DNA of 64,000 nucleotides from Paenibacillus sp. SYP-B4298 (GCF_027627475.1 NZ_CP115484.1:867501-931500), one strand, 5' to 3'. Shown: positions 8,879-17,310, counted from the stretch's first letter. Made by a program: numbers and translations. Notes: a model not told the origin generated them from the sequence alone.

Positions 8879-11778
8879 TCGATGCTTTATGCCAAAAGGC
8901 TGGTATGAAGCGCACAGCATCAGTGCAGCGTGCCTTCTCCGTGCTGGAGGTGCCGGGAGCGGCTTATGTGGTAGCTGCTGGAGAGCTGGAGCTGTATACG
9001 GTACGTATCGATGAGCAGGGTCGCCTGGCAGGCGGCAGGACATATCTTTACACGGCTCAGGCAGGGGAACTGGTGCTTGCGCCCGCGGGAGCGCAGGCAG
9101 GCGGGCTGGCCATGGCTGCTCTTGCGGAGCCCGGAACGGAGCTATGGAGCTTTCAGATGACAGACGCGGTGGAGGCCGCAGCGACAGATGAGCAAGCCTG
9201 CACAGAATGGGCGAGGCTGCTCAATGGGTGGCTTGATCGGATCAGCGCTGCTGCTGCTCAGCAGCTTGCCCCTAGGCAGTCCGAGCAGTTGCGGGCGGGG
9301 GAGGATGAGGAGATGGTCGTCTGGCTCCCCTCGGCCTTTGTACCGGAGGATCATCCGGTCTGGGTGCGGGCTGCCACCGAACCGGTCTATTACTGGGGAG
9401 ATCGGAGTCGGGGGGAGGATGCGGCGTTGCGTCCTGTTCTGGTCACACGTTCTGCATGGATATGGTCGGGCAAAGGGAATCGGCTTCAAGTCTACACGAT
9501 GGAGCAGCAGTGTGCGCAGGCCGAATTGGCTGAGGGGCTTGCTATGTTTCATCGATTGATGATGGGCAGGCTGGAGCAGACGGAGAGCGAGCGGCGCCAG
9601 TCGGAGCAGCGACGGGTGCAGCAGCGCCAGGAGCAGGATGCTGCCTTGATGAAGCAAGCGGCCCGCCGCTTCTCTGCTGTAGCTGACCGACAAGTGCGGC
9701 AGATGCTGCTAGGCGAAGGAGTGGAGGAGAATCCACTTGCCATATGCTGCATACTGGTGGGGCAGGAGCTTGGCATTCGAATCGTAATCCCTTCTCATGG
9801 AACAGGCCATAGCCTGCTGCCAGAGGAGATCTTCCGCGAATCGGGCGTGCGCAGCCGCAAGGTTGCGTTACGAGGGACATGGCAGCTAGAGGACAACGGC
9901 CCGCTGCTTGGATGCTGGGAGGACGGCACACCCGTCGCGTTGTTGCCGCGTAAGGAAGGAGGCTATATCGCCCGCTGTTCGCTGTCGGATGAGGGGGTTC
10001 GGGTCACCGCAGAGCTGGCCGTTCATCTGCAGCCGTTCGCTCACCAGTTGTACCGTCCGCTTCCTGCCAGAGCATTGCAACTGCGGGACATGCTGCGCTT
10101 AATGATGTCCCCGCGGATGCGGGCAGATCTCATCAAGGGCGTCGTGCTCGGGCTGCTGCTAGGCGGGCTGGGACTGTGCATCCCCGCTGCATCCGGTCTG
10201 ATGATTGATCAGCTTCTTCCTATGGCTCAGGTAGAGTCGCTGTATGAGCTGTTCGTCCTGCTCTGCGCGGTCGCAGCGGGCATCTTCGGTTTCACCATAT
10301 CGCAGTCGATTACATGGCTGCGGGTGTTCAGCTCATGGGATGCCTCCTTGCAGAGCTCCATCTGGGACCGGCTGCTGAATATGCCGCTCCCGTTCTTCAG
10401 ACGATTCAGCAGCGGCGATCTGGCGGCGAGAATGACCGGGGTGAGCGACTTCTTTCGCATCCTGTCCGGTTGGCTGCTCAGCGGCATGGCGGCGGCTCTA
10501 TTCTCTGTACTACAGGTCGTGATGCTGTTCATCTATGTTCCAGAGCTGGCCTGGACAGGAATCGCCATATGCGCGTTGTATCTTCTGTTTTTTGCAGTGC
10601 TCAGCTTCCGCCTTGCAGCGTACACGACGCGCAAGGCGGAGGAGGAGGGCAAGGTGAGCGGCCTGCTCATTCAACTGCTGTCTGGCATCGCCAAGCTGCG
10701 TGTCGCAGCGGCAGAGCGGCGCGCCTTCCACAGATGGAGCCATGCGTTCACCTTGCAGCGCGCCTATGCCTTCAAGCTGCGCGAGACGGGCAATCTGCTG
10801 CAGATCGCGGCTGGCATCCTGCCGATTGCAGCCAGCCTGCTGCTGTTCTGGATGGTTGAGCGCACGGGCATAGAGCTGCAGCCGGGGCAGTTCGCGGCCT
10901 TCCACGCGGCCTATGCAACATTGATCGGCGCAGTCACAGGCCTGTGCGTCTCGTCTCTTCCGCTGTTCGAGCTGGCTCCGCTCTACCGCCGCATGAAGCC
11001 GCTCCTGGATGCGCAGCCGGAGGCTGACGAACGACGAGCCAATCCAGGCAGCATTAGCGGAAGGATCGAGCTCAATGAGGTCACCTTCCGGTATCAGGAG
11101 GAGGGGCCGCAAGTGCTTGACCGGCTGTCGCTTCATATTGAAGCCGGGGAATATGTAGCGGTCGTGGGAGCCTCCGGCAGCGGCAAATCCACGCTGCTGC
11201 GGATGCTGATCGGCTTCGAGCGTCCGCAGGCTGGCGCCGTCTATTATGACGGCCTCGATATGGAGGGTCTTGATCTCCTGGCGCTGCGCCGCCAATGCGG
11301 GGTCGTGCTGCAGAATGGAAGTCTGTGGTCAGGAGACCTGGCGCAGAACATTATTGGGCAAGAGGGCCTGCTGACGGTCGAGGATGCTTGGACGGCGGCT
11401 CAGATGGTCGGCATGGATGAGGAGATTGCCAAGCTGCCGATGGGGATGCATACGGTGTTGTCCGATACGGGAGGATTGATGTCTGGAGGACAGAAGCAGC
11501 GAATTCTGATCGCCAGAGCCATCGTCCATAAGCCGAGAGTTGTCCTGTTGGATGAGGCTACGAGCGCGCTGGATCAAGTGTCACAGGAGAAAATAACGGT
11601 CATGCTCAAGAGGATGAAGGCGACCCGGATCGTGATCGCCCATCGTCTCAGCACGATCCGCGAAGCAGATCGTATCCTGGTCATGGAGAGTGGCCGGATC
11701 GTGGAGGAAGGCACCTATGAGCAATTGCTCCACCGCAATGGCCTGTTCGCCGCGATGGCCAGCAGACAGGTTGTATAG
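8875..11778 (+). CDS. NHLP-type ABC exporter, second (peptidase-less) permease/ATPase subunit
   Basis: A 967-aa ABC protein without a C39 peptidase. An N-terminal ~400-residue region replaces it; its start has a beta-rich, cupin/cNMP-like feel (VPGAAYVVAAGELELYTV). The membrane domain covers roughly residues 410-700. The ATPase has Walker A GASGSGKST (~765), signature LMSGGQKQR (~869), Walker B VVLLDEATSALD (~890) and the H-loop AHRLS. This matches the second exporter subunit of NHLM/NHLP bacteriocin systems, which probably pairs with the C39 exporter as a heterodimer. Both ATPases keep their catalytic Glu. It overlaps the preceding gene by 4 bp. The precursor gene follows after a 108-bp gap with a possible separate promoter. 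Confidence 0.9.
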   Translation: MIDALCQKAGMKRTASVQRAFSVLEVPGAAYVVAAGELELYTVRIDEQGRLAGGRTYLYTAQAGELVLAPAGAQAGGLAMAALAEPGTELWSFQMTDAVEAAATDEQACTEWARLLNGWLDRISAAAAQQLAPRQSEQLRAGEDEEMVVWLPSAFVPEDHPVWVRAATEPVYYWGDRSRGEDAALRPVLVTRSAWIWSGKGNRLQVYTMEQQCAQAELAEGLAMFHRLMMGRLEQTESERRQSEQRRVQQRQEQDAALMKQAARRFSAVADRQVRQMLLGEGVEENPLAICCILVGQELGIRIVIPSHGTGHSLLPEEIFRESGVRSRKVALRGTWQLEDNGPLLGCWEDGTPVALLPRKEGGYIARCSLSDEGVRVTAELAVHLQPFAHQLYRPLPARALQLRDMLRLMMSPRMRADLIKGVVLGLLLGGLGLCIPAASGLMIDQLLPMAQVESLYELFVLLCAVAAGIFGFTISQSITWLRVFSSWDASLQSSIWDRLLNMPLPFFRRFSSGDLAARMTGVSDFFRILSGWLLSGMAAALFSVLQVVMLFIYVPELAWTGIAICALYLLFFAVLSFRLAAYTTRKAEEEGKVSGLLIQLLSGIAKLRVAAAERRAFHRWSHAFTLQRAYAFKLRETGNLLQIAAGILPIAASLLLFWMVERTGIELQPGQFAAFHAAYATLIGAVTGLCVSSLPLFELAPLYRRMKPLLDAQPEADERRANPGSISGRIELNEVTFRYQEEGPQVLDRLSLHIEAGEYVAVVGASGSGKSTLLRMLIGFERPQAGAVYYDGLDMEGLDLLALRRQCGVVLQNGSLWSGDLAQNIIGQEGLLTVEDAWTAAQMVGMDEEIAKLPMGMHTVLSDTGGLMSGGQKQRILIARAIVHKPRVVLLDEATSALDQVSQEKITVMLKRMKATRIVIAHRLSTIREADRILVMESGRIVEEGTYEQLLHRNGLFAAMASRQVV

Positions 11779-11799
11779 CTCGCTCTGAAATTGAGAAAA

Positions 11800-11880
11800 T
11801 GTAATTGCAGTTACAGACCATCGCCGAATGATTCCCTTATAATTCAACTGTTAGCAAATTAATGCATGGGTGGAGGGTTC
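11800..11880 (+). promoter_or_regulatory. Possible own promoter and strong RBS of the precursor gene
   Basis: The gap before the precursor gene has TATAAT at 11838-11843. Upstream hexamers (TTACAG 11811, TTGCAG 11805) are too far away for an ideal -35. GGAGGG at 11872-11877 sits 9 nt before the ATG at 11887. A separate, stronger transcript for the small substrate is common in peptide export loci, but here it is inferred. Confidence 0.35.
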
Positions 11881-11886
11881 ATTCAT

Positions 11887-12192
11887 ATGGAATGGAATGT
11901 GGAACGTTTTAATCAGGCGCTGGAGTCATTCAAATTGAGAGCTGCGACGGACGAGTCATTCAGGAAGCTCGCATTGACCGATCCGTCGGCAGCTGTGAAG
12001 GAGCTGACAGGTCAGGAGCTGCCGCCAGGCTTCAAGCTTCAGATCGTGGAGAATGCAGGCGCGCATCTCACCGTTGTGCTGCCCGATCTCCAGCAGGGAG
12101 AACGTGAGCTGGATGAGGCAGAGCTGGAGAATGTGGCTGGCGGCTATTGGTATGGCGGATATGATCCTGAGTTGTATGTCAGAGTCAAATAA
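11887..12192 (+). CDS. NHLP (nitrile-hydratase-like leader) peptide precursor
   Basis: A 101-aa precursor. Residues 1-86 match the NHLP leader pattern: SFRKLALTDPSAAVKELTG, then ELPPGFKLQIVENAGAHLTVVLP, then the exit motif ELDEAELENVAGG. The core after the double Gly would be YWYGGYDPELYVRVK (15 residues). The start is ATG 11887 because GGAGGG lies 9 nt upstream; an in-frame ATG at 11866 has no such site and the Shine-Dalgarno falls inside it. The core has no Cys, Ser or Thr, so lanthionine or azoline chemistry is not possible there. No tailoring enzyme is encoded nearby. It is last in the export operon, and a hairpin follows it. The family call is strong; maturation and activity are unknown. 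Confidence 0.88.
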   Translation: MEWNVERFNQALESFKLRAATDESFRKLALTDPSAAVKELTGQELPPGFKLQIVENAGAHLTVVLPDLQQGERELDEAELENVAGGYWYGGYDPELYVRVK

Positions 12193-12202
12193 AAAAATGG
12201 TG

Positions 12203-12229
12203 ACGGAAAGGCGACTCCCGCCTTTCCGT
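12203..12229 (+). terminator. Hairpin after the precursor gene
   Basis: An 11-bp perfect stem (ACGGAAAGGCG, loop ACTCC, CGCCTTTCCGT) begins 10 bp after the stop. The T-tract side faces the minus strand (an A-run precedes the stem), so on the plus strand it may be an RNA-stabilising or weak terminator hairpin. Confidence 0.5.
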
Positions 12230-12335
12230 TCGTCGTAGGTTAGGGGAACAGCCGTTTACGCTTGCTCCTTCTTTCTGTATAATCAAAGGGATGGTTCGAA
12301 TGAATTGTACTGAATGCTTAGGAGGAAATGACATC

Positions 12336-13223
12336 ATGCGTATTGGCGCGGTTGAAGCAGGCGGCACTAAATTTGTGTGCGGCATTGGCGATGAGCACGG
12401 GAATGTGGAGGAGAGGATCAGCTTTCCTACCGAGCAGCCTGAGAAGACGTTGCAGCAAGTGATTGATTTTTTCAAGGATAAACAGGTGGAAGCGATCGGG
12501 ATCGGCACGTTCGGCCCGATTAATATCGATCCTTCCAGCCCGCAATACGGGTTCGTGACCACGACGCCCAAGCCGGGCTGGTCAGGCTATGACTTCCTTG
12601 GCACGTTGAAGAAGGAATTTCAGGTGCCGTTCGGCTGGGATACGGATGTGAATGCCGCGGCATTTGGCGAAGCGACCTGGGGAGCGGCGAAGGGCTTGGA
12701 TAGCTGCGTTTATTATACGATTGGCACAGGGGTCGGCATGGGGGTCTATACCGAGGGCCGTCTCGTGCATGGGCTGATTCACCCGGAGGGAGGCCATGTG
12801 CTGGTTCGCCGCCACCCTGAGGACACCTATGAGGGCTTCTGTCCATACCATGGCGACTGTCTGGAGGGCCTAGCCGCCGGCCCGGCGCTGGAGAAGCGTT
12901 GGAAGGTCAAGGGAAGCGAGCTGTCAGCCGATCATAAGGCATGGGAGATGGAGGCGTTCTATCTGGGACAGGCGGTGACGTCCACGATTCTGATGCTGTC
13001 TCCGAAGAAGGTTATATTGGGCGGCGGCGTTATGCATCAGCGGCAGCTCTTCCCGCTCATTCATGCGGAGGTGCTTCGCAATCTGAATGGCTATGTCAGC
13101 CATGAGGCGCTGCTGGAGAATATCGATAGCTATATCGTTCCACCGGGTCTTGGTGACAATGCCGGGCTGTGCGGCTCGATCGCGCTCGGGCTGGAAGCAT
13201 ACCGCAAGGCTCAACAAGCCTAG
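12336..13223 (+). CDS. ROK-family fructokinase
   Basis: A 295-aa sugar kinase of the GmuE/ScrK-type ROK family, which phosphorylates fructose (or a related hexose) with ATP in the cytoplasm. It has the phosphate-binding start GAVEAGGTKF, the second ATP motif YYTIGTGVGMGVY, the ROK zinc-site pattern HPEDTYEGFCPYHGDC, and LGGGV near the C-terminus. AGGAGG at 12320-12325 sets the start at ATG 12336 rather than the upstream in-frame codons. It stands alone between the precursor-gene hairpin and a palindromic element, with no phosphotransferase or sugar hydrolase next to it. Substrate preference is inferred from family. Confidence 0.88.
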   Translation: MRIGAVEAGGTKFVCGIGDEHGNVEERISFPTEQPEKTLQQVIDFFKDKQVEAIGIGTFGPINIDPSSPQYGFVTTTPKPGWSGYDFLGTLKKEFQVPFGWDTDVNAAAFGEATWGAAKGLDSCVYYTIGTGVGMGVYTEGRLVHGLIHPEGGHVLVRRHPEDTYEGFCPYHGDCLEGLAAGPALEKRWKVKGSELSADHKAWEMEAFYLGQAVTSTILMLSPKKVILGGGVMHQRQLFPLIHAEVLRNLNGYVSHEALLENIDSYIVPPGLGDNAGLCGSIALGLEAYRKAQQA

Positions 13224-13323
13224 ATGGCCTAGACAACGCCGGATGGTGCAGTGCTGTTCCGTCTCCGCGTTATACGGGGTACAGGGCAGTACGGTCTCCG
13301 ATGAATCCAGCTAATGTCGAACA

Positions 13324-13359
13324 AGCCCGCTTTTCTGTCAGCAGACAGGAGAGCGGGCT
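13324..13359 (+). terminator. Long hairpin after the ROK gene
   Basis: A 16-bp stem (AGCCCGCTTTTCTGTC, loop AGCA, GACAGGAGAGCGGGCT) with two G-U pairs, about 100 bp after the fructokinase. No T-run follows on the plus strand, so it may act as a transcript end only with other signals. It directly abuts the palindromic element at 13362. Confidence 0.45.
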
Positions 13360-13361
13360 AA

Positions 13362-13519
13362 GGTGTGTCTTCAAACTCCGACGGGAGCAGATTTCGTCGA
13401 ATTTTCGTTCCGGGCAAGGCACGTTCTCGCAGGCGTACCGGGGTACGTCAAGAGAACGTAACGCGGCACGGGGTGAAAAGGCGGTGAACGATGCCCTTGA
13501 GCGGGTTTGAGGACACACC
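13362..13519. repeat. 158-bp imperfect palindromic (foldback) element
   Basis: The outer arms 13362-13378 and 13503-13519 are inverted copies matching at 15 of 17 positions. Inner arms ACGTTCTC (13421-13428) / GAGAACGT (13452-13459) and CGTAC / GTACG around CGGG at 13439-13442 complete a long hairpin. It fills the gap between the ROK gene and hxlR. No clear target duplication was seen. It could be a MITE-like repeat, a dispersed extragenic palindrome or a structured RNA. Confidence 0.6.
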
Positions 13520-13537
13520 CTTATTGCTGTTGGTTAT

Positions 13538-13924
13538 TTATTGAGGCTCTGTAGCTGTAGCGTACAGCGTTTCTTTAATCTCTACCTTGTCCTTGAGCAC
13601 ATTCTCCATATATTGCTTGCCCCAGGCGTACATGGCATCAAGGATCGGCATCAGACTCTGTCCTTGCTCAGTCAGCGAGTATTCCACCTTTGGCGGAACG
13701 ACAGGGTAGACCTCCCGGTGCACGATCAGATCCTCCTCCAGCTCCCGTAGCTGCGAGACGAGCATACGCTGGGTAATGTCGGGGATCAGCGCCTTCAGCT
13801 CGCCAAACCGCTTGGTGCCCCCCTTGCCCAGATGCCAGAGGATAAGCATTTTCCATTTGCCCCCGATGACAGACAGCGTTAGCTCCTTCTCGCAATTAAA
13901 CGTTCGATCACATAAATGCCCCAT
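13538..13924 (-). CDS. hxlR: HxlR-family transcriptional regulator
   Basis: A 128-aa winged-helix regulator with the conserved HxlR core: CPIxxx-like Cys at [20 protein letters not shown], then [17 protein letters not shown] and [12 protein letters not shown]. The start at ATG 13924 is preceded by GGAGGG at 9 nt; a longer in-frame extension to 13987 would run through the palindrome at 13958-13978. It is divergent from hxlAB. In Bacillus subtilis HxlR activates hxlAB in response to formaldehyde, and the shared layout suggests the same job here. The gene symbol rests on family plus context. Confidence 0.85.
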   Translation of the reverse strand: MGHLCDRTFNCEKELTLSVIGGKWKMLILWHLGKGGTKRFGELKALIPDITQRMLVSQLRELEEDLIVHREVYPVVPPKVEYSLTEQGQSLMPILDAMYAWGKQYMENVLKDKVEIKETLYATATEPQ

Positions 13925-13957
13925 ACAGCAGCACCCTCCATCCACGATATTACATTC

Positions 13958-13978
13958 AGTATACCTCAATGGTATACT
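13958..13978. promoter_or_regulatory. Perfect inverted repeat upstream of hxlR, candidate HxlR operator
   Basis: AGTATACC, five bases, GGTATACT: an 8-bp perfect inverted repeat 34 bp upstream of the chosen hxlR start, in the divergent hxlR-hxlA gap. GTATAC-type palindromes suit a dimeric winged-helix regulator. Binding by HxlR is inferred. Confidence 0.5.
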
Positions 13979-14128
13979 TTTGGACACTATGTAAGCTGAG
14001 AGACACTAGATGAGAAATAAGACACAATGTAATAATAAAGTGCGTACTTACGCCGCGGTTCGATTAGCGCTTATACTATAGCCGTACCCTTCAGGTACAT
14101 CCAACATTCTGAATGGGAGGCTACACTT

Positions 14129-14761
14129 ATGAAATTGCAATTGGCTCTTGATCTGGTGAACATTCCTGAGGCCATCGAGGTCGTGAAGGAAGTAGCAGAA
14201 TATATTGACGTAGTTGAGATCGGCACCCCGGTCGTTATTAATGAAGGCTTGCGCGCCGTGAAGGAGATGAAGGCGGCATTCCCGCATCTGCAGGTGCTGG
14301 CTGATCTGAAAATTATGGATGCTGGCGGCTATGAGATTATGAAGGCGTCCGAAGCAGGAGCAGACATCATTACCGTGCTGGGTGCGACCGACGACATGAC
14401 GATCAAGGGCGCTGTGGAGGAAGCACGAAAACAGAACAAGCAGATTATGGTTGACATGATCAATGTCAAGCAGATCGAGGAGCGGGCTGCGGAGATTGAT
14501 GCGCTCGGAGTGGATTACATCTGTGTGCATACGGGCTATGATCTTCAGGCGGTAGGGAAGGATTCCTTCGCCGAGCTGCAGACGATCAAGCGTGTGGTCA
14601 AGCATGCCAAGACCGCGATTGCCGGCGGCATCAAGCTGGCGACCTTGCCGGAAGCGATCAAGGCTCAGCCTGATCTGATCATCGTCGGCGGCGGGATTAC
14701 CAGCCAGGAAGACAAGAAGACAGCGGCTGCCGAGATCAAGAAGCTCATTATGGCTGGCTGA
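14129..14761 (+). CDS. hxlA: 3-hexulose-6-phosphate synthase
   Basis: A 210-aa TIM-barrel enzyme of the OMP-decarboxylase superfamily. It condenses formaldehyde with ribulose 5-phosphate to form D-arabino-3-hexulose 6-phosphate, the first step of the ribulose monophosphate pathway. Visible family motifs are LALDLVNIPEA at the N-terminus, the DLKIMDAGGYE active-site Lys/Asp segment, CVHTGYDLQA, and the phosphate-binding AGGIK and VGGGIT. GGGAGG precedes the ATG. The isomerase gene follows after 18 bp and the divergent regulator precedes it, as in the known formaldehyde-detoxification operon. Confidence 0.94.
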   Translation: MKLQLALDLVNIPEAIEVVKEVAEYIDVVEIGTPVVINEGLRAVKEMKAAFPHLQVLADLKIMDAGGYEIMKASEAGADIITVLGATDDMTIKGAVEEARKQNKQIMVDMINVKQIEERAAEIDALGVDYICVHTGYDLQAVGKDSFAELQTIKRVVKHAKTAIAGGIKLATLPEAIKAQPDLIIVGGGITSQEDKKTAAAEIKKLIMAG

Positions 14762-14779
14762 CAGGAGACGCGTATACCT

Positions 14780-15340
14780 GTGCGAAACACATCTCATTAT
14801 ACCTCTCTTGTCGTCCAGGAGCTGGCACGGTCTATGGAGCGCATCGATGAAGAGGCGGCGGACAAGCTGGCGGGGCAGGTGCTGGCTGCGGGCAAGGTGT
14901 TCGTCGCCGGTGCCGGTCGTTCGGGCCTGATGATGAAGGCATTTGCCATGCGGCTCATGCATCTGGGCGTGAGCGCCTATGTCGTCGGCGAGACGGTCAC
15001 ACCGGGTCTGGAGGAAGGAGATCTGCTGCTGATCGGCTCCGGCTCCGGTGAGACGGGCAGTCTGGTGGGCATGGCGAACAAGGCTGTGAAGCTAGGCGGC
15101 ACGCTAGGCGTCCTCACCCTGTTCCCCCAATCGTCGCTCGGCTCGCTCGCTCATCTGGCGATCAAGCTGCCAGGGTCGCCCAAGGATGCGGAGGACAACC
15201 AGGACGTGACAGTGCAGCCGATGGGCTCGCTGTTCGAGCAGACGCTGCTCCTGTTCCTCGATGCGGTCATCCTGTGCCTGATGGAGAAGCAGAGCCAGAG
15301 CTCGGGAAAGATGTATGGCAAGCATGCGAATCTGGAGTAG
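14780..15340 (+). CDS. hxlB: 6-phospho-3-hexuloisomerase
   Basis: A 186-aa SIS-domain protein that converts 3-hexulose 6-phosphate to fructose 6-phosphate. Motifs are VFVAGAGRSGLMMKAFAMRL near residues 35-54, then LIGSGSGETGSLV and LPGSPKDAED. The start is GTG at 14780, with AGGAG about 12 nt upstream. With hxlA it forms a two-gene operon that links formaldehyde fixation to fructose 6-phosphate. A terminator follows. Confidence 0.93.
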   Translation: MRNTSHYTSLVVQELARSMERIDEEAADKLAGQVLAAGKVFVAGAGRSGLMMKAFAMRLMHLGVSAYVVGETVTPGLEEGDLLLIGSGSGETGSLVGMANKAVKLGGTLGVLTLFPQSSLGSLAHLAIKLPGSPKDAEDNQDVTVQPMGSLFEQTLLLFLDAVILCLMEKQSQSSGKMYGKHANLE

Positions 15341-15352
15341 CGAAGCAGACGA

Positions 15353-15412
15353 GAACGCCCCTACCTTGCGTCATTCGGCGCAGCGGGTGGGGGCGTTTGC
15401 TGTTTCTTTTTT
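15353..15412 (+). terminator. Terminator of hxlAB
   Basis: ACGCCCC at 15355-15361 pairs with GGGGCGT at 15390-15396, with further internal pairing. It is followed by a T-rich run (TGTTTCTTTTTT). Confidence 0.7.
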
Positions 15413-15623
15413 GTAGCTCAGCAGTTATGGTCATTCAGGCATTTCATTGATATACTGATCGTAGCTAATGAGTCATTCACAGCTCGGTCAGCCGGGTGAG
15501 GTTCGCTGTTCAACCGTTCAAGGGCTCATCCGTTAAAATCATCTGTTCAGTCGGCAGCGGGGTATCCGGTTGCTTTTTTTTCATTGGGATTCAATTACAG
15601 GACAGCCAAGAGGAGGGGCGACG

Positions 15624-17222
15624 ATGACGGCTTCCAGTTCAACACATCGGCTCGACAAGCTGCATATCCACTCGGTTCGAAGCGGTCAGGCGCAATGCGA
15701 GCCTGGTCGTCACCTCAGGCCGCGAACCTTGGATAAGTATGTACTCTGTGCCGTAACGGGCGGCAGGCTGGCGCTAAGGGTCAATGGGATCGATTATTCG
15801 GTTGCCGAGCGGGAATTATGTATGTTGCTGCCTGGTATGCTCGCGGAGGCGCAGGCTGCCGGGGATGATCCGGCGAGCTTCACGCTCATTGCCTTCTCCG
15901 CAGACCTGATCGTCAAGCGCCACAACGGCAGACTCGCGGAGTCGCCGCCGAATTCGTTGTTTCGTCAAACAGAATCTCTCGCGATGACCCGTATGAATGA
16001 ACAAGCTGTGAAGCAGCTTCATCTGCTGCGGACATTGCATAGAGAGGGAAGCAGGCTGGAGTTGAAATACAGGCTGCATCTGTTTCTGAAGGAGCTGCTA
16101 TCTCGGCAGGCAGAGTGGCAGGAGCCGTCGTCCGTTGGCATGGAGGTCGCTGTGGAGCATATGGAGCGACATTATACAAGAGAGTGGGATGTTGCTTCCC
16201 TATCCGCGTTGGCGGGTTTGAGCGTCAATCATTTTATCCGAACCTTCAAGAAGCGTATGAATATGACACCGATGGAATACATACAGAAGCTGCGCATGAC
16301 GAAGGCGAAGGAGCTATTATTTTCAACCTTGAGAATCAAGGATATTGCCAATCAACTCGGTTATCATGACGAGCATTATTTCAGCCGGGTGTTCAAGAAA
16401 GCAGAAGGCGTGGCGCCTACGATGTTCATGCGTACACGTAACCATCGGATTGCAGCGATGTATTACGGACTGGATGATTATCTGTTGACATTAGGCATCG
16501 CGCCCGTGGCTGCTCTCTCCTACGCCGAGCGGGTATCCCGCTATTACAATGTGCCTCCGCTGAAGCATGCCATGGAGGAGCTTGTAAGCTCCAGTATGAA
16601 CTATGACCTCCTGCGCAAGGCGCAGCCTGATCTTATATTATCCAGCGATAGGCTGGGACGGAATAATGAGCTGGAGCGTGTAGCTCCCACCGCCATCATT
16701 CCCTATTCTAACGATCATGAACACCTCCTCTCCGAGATAGGCGACATCTTGGGTAGAAGAGAGCAGGCGCATAGCTGGACAGAGCAGTATAACGAGCGCC
16801 GGTTCGGGCTGCAGGACAAGCTCGGCTCTCAATTGGGACGTCAGACCGTTTATTTTATTCGCATTAGTGATCTCTTCATACGTGTGTATGGGGCGGCCAA
16901 TCAGACCGGAGCGCTGCTCTACCATGATCTTGGGCTGGTACTGCCTGATGCGTTCCCGCGACAGCAATGGGCGATCGAGATCGGTATGGAGGATTTCTCG
17001 CGCTACAATGCTGCTCATTTATTTATTGCGGTTGATCCGACGGTCAGGGCGAGACAACGATGGAGGTCGTTAGTGCGCTCTGAGCACTGGATGAGCCTGG
17101 AGGCTGTCAGGGAACAGCGGGTCTATGATGCGAGCGATCTGTTATTTAAAACGTTAGGGCCAACGGGCAGAGTCTGGGCGATGGACTATGTTGCAAGCCA
17201 GCTAATGCGTACCGCGAGGTGA
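15624..17222 (+). CDS. Btr-like AraC regulator fused to a siderophore-binding-protein domain
   Basis: A 532-aa cytoplasmic regulator. Residues ~1-175 are an AraC-type arm. Residues ~180-285 are the two-helix-turn-helix DNA-binding domain (WDVASLSALAGLSVNHFIRT and IKDIANQLGYHDEHYFSRVF). Residues ~290-532 resemble FecB/FepB-type iron-siderophore binding proteins (QPDLILSSDRLG). The architecture is that of Bacillus Btr, where ferric siderophore binding activates uptake genes. ATG 15624 is chosen because AGAGGAGGGG lies 6 nt upstream. The next gene encodes a siderophore-binding lipoprotein behind a Fur box. No siderophore biosynthesis or permease genes are present. Confidence 0.9.
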   Translation: MTASSSTHRLDKLHIHSVRSGQAQCEPGRHLRPRTLDKYVLCAVTGGRLALRVNGIDYSVAERELCMLLPGMLAEAQAAGDDPASFTLIAFSADLIVKRHNGRLAESPPNSLFRQTESLAMTRMNEQAVKQLHLLRTLHREGSRLELKYRLHLFLKELLSRQAEWQEPSSVGMEVAVEHMERHYTREWDVASLSALAGLSVNHFIRTFKKRMNMTPMEYIQKLRMTKAKELLFSTLRIKDIANQLGYHDEHYFSRVFKKAEGVAPTMFMRTRNHRIAAMYYGLDDYLLTLGIAPVAALSYAERVSRYYNVPPLKHAMEELVSSSMNYDLLRKAQPDLILSSDRLGRNNELERVAPTAIIPYSNDHEHLLSEIGDILGRREQAHSWTEQYNERRFGLQDKLGSQLGRQTVYFIRISDLFIRVYGAANQTGALLYHDLGLVLPDAFPRQQWAIEIGMEDFSRYNAAHLFIAVDPTVRARQRWRSLVRSEHWMSLEAVREQRVYDASDLLFKTLGPTGRVWAMDYVASQLMRTAR

Positions 17223-17254
17223 ATTTGTCCACTGTGAGAAGGGGAGATTGTCCA

Positions 17255-17305
17255 TTGAAATCCTCTCTTTACTTTTTTAATATAATGATAATGATTATTA
17301 TTATC
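17255..17305 (+). promoter_or_regulatory. Promoter with overlapping Fur box
   Basis: TTGAAA (17255) and TAATAT (17279, 18-bp spacing) form a possible promoter. Positions 17287-17305 match the 19-bp Fur box consensus at 17 of 19 positions (GATAATGAT, T, ATTATTATC). It lies 246 bp before the lipoprotein gene, from which it is separated by the palindromic insertion at 17318. Confidence 0.75.
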
Positions 17306-17310
17306 TTAAA

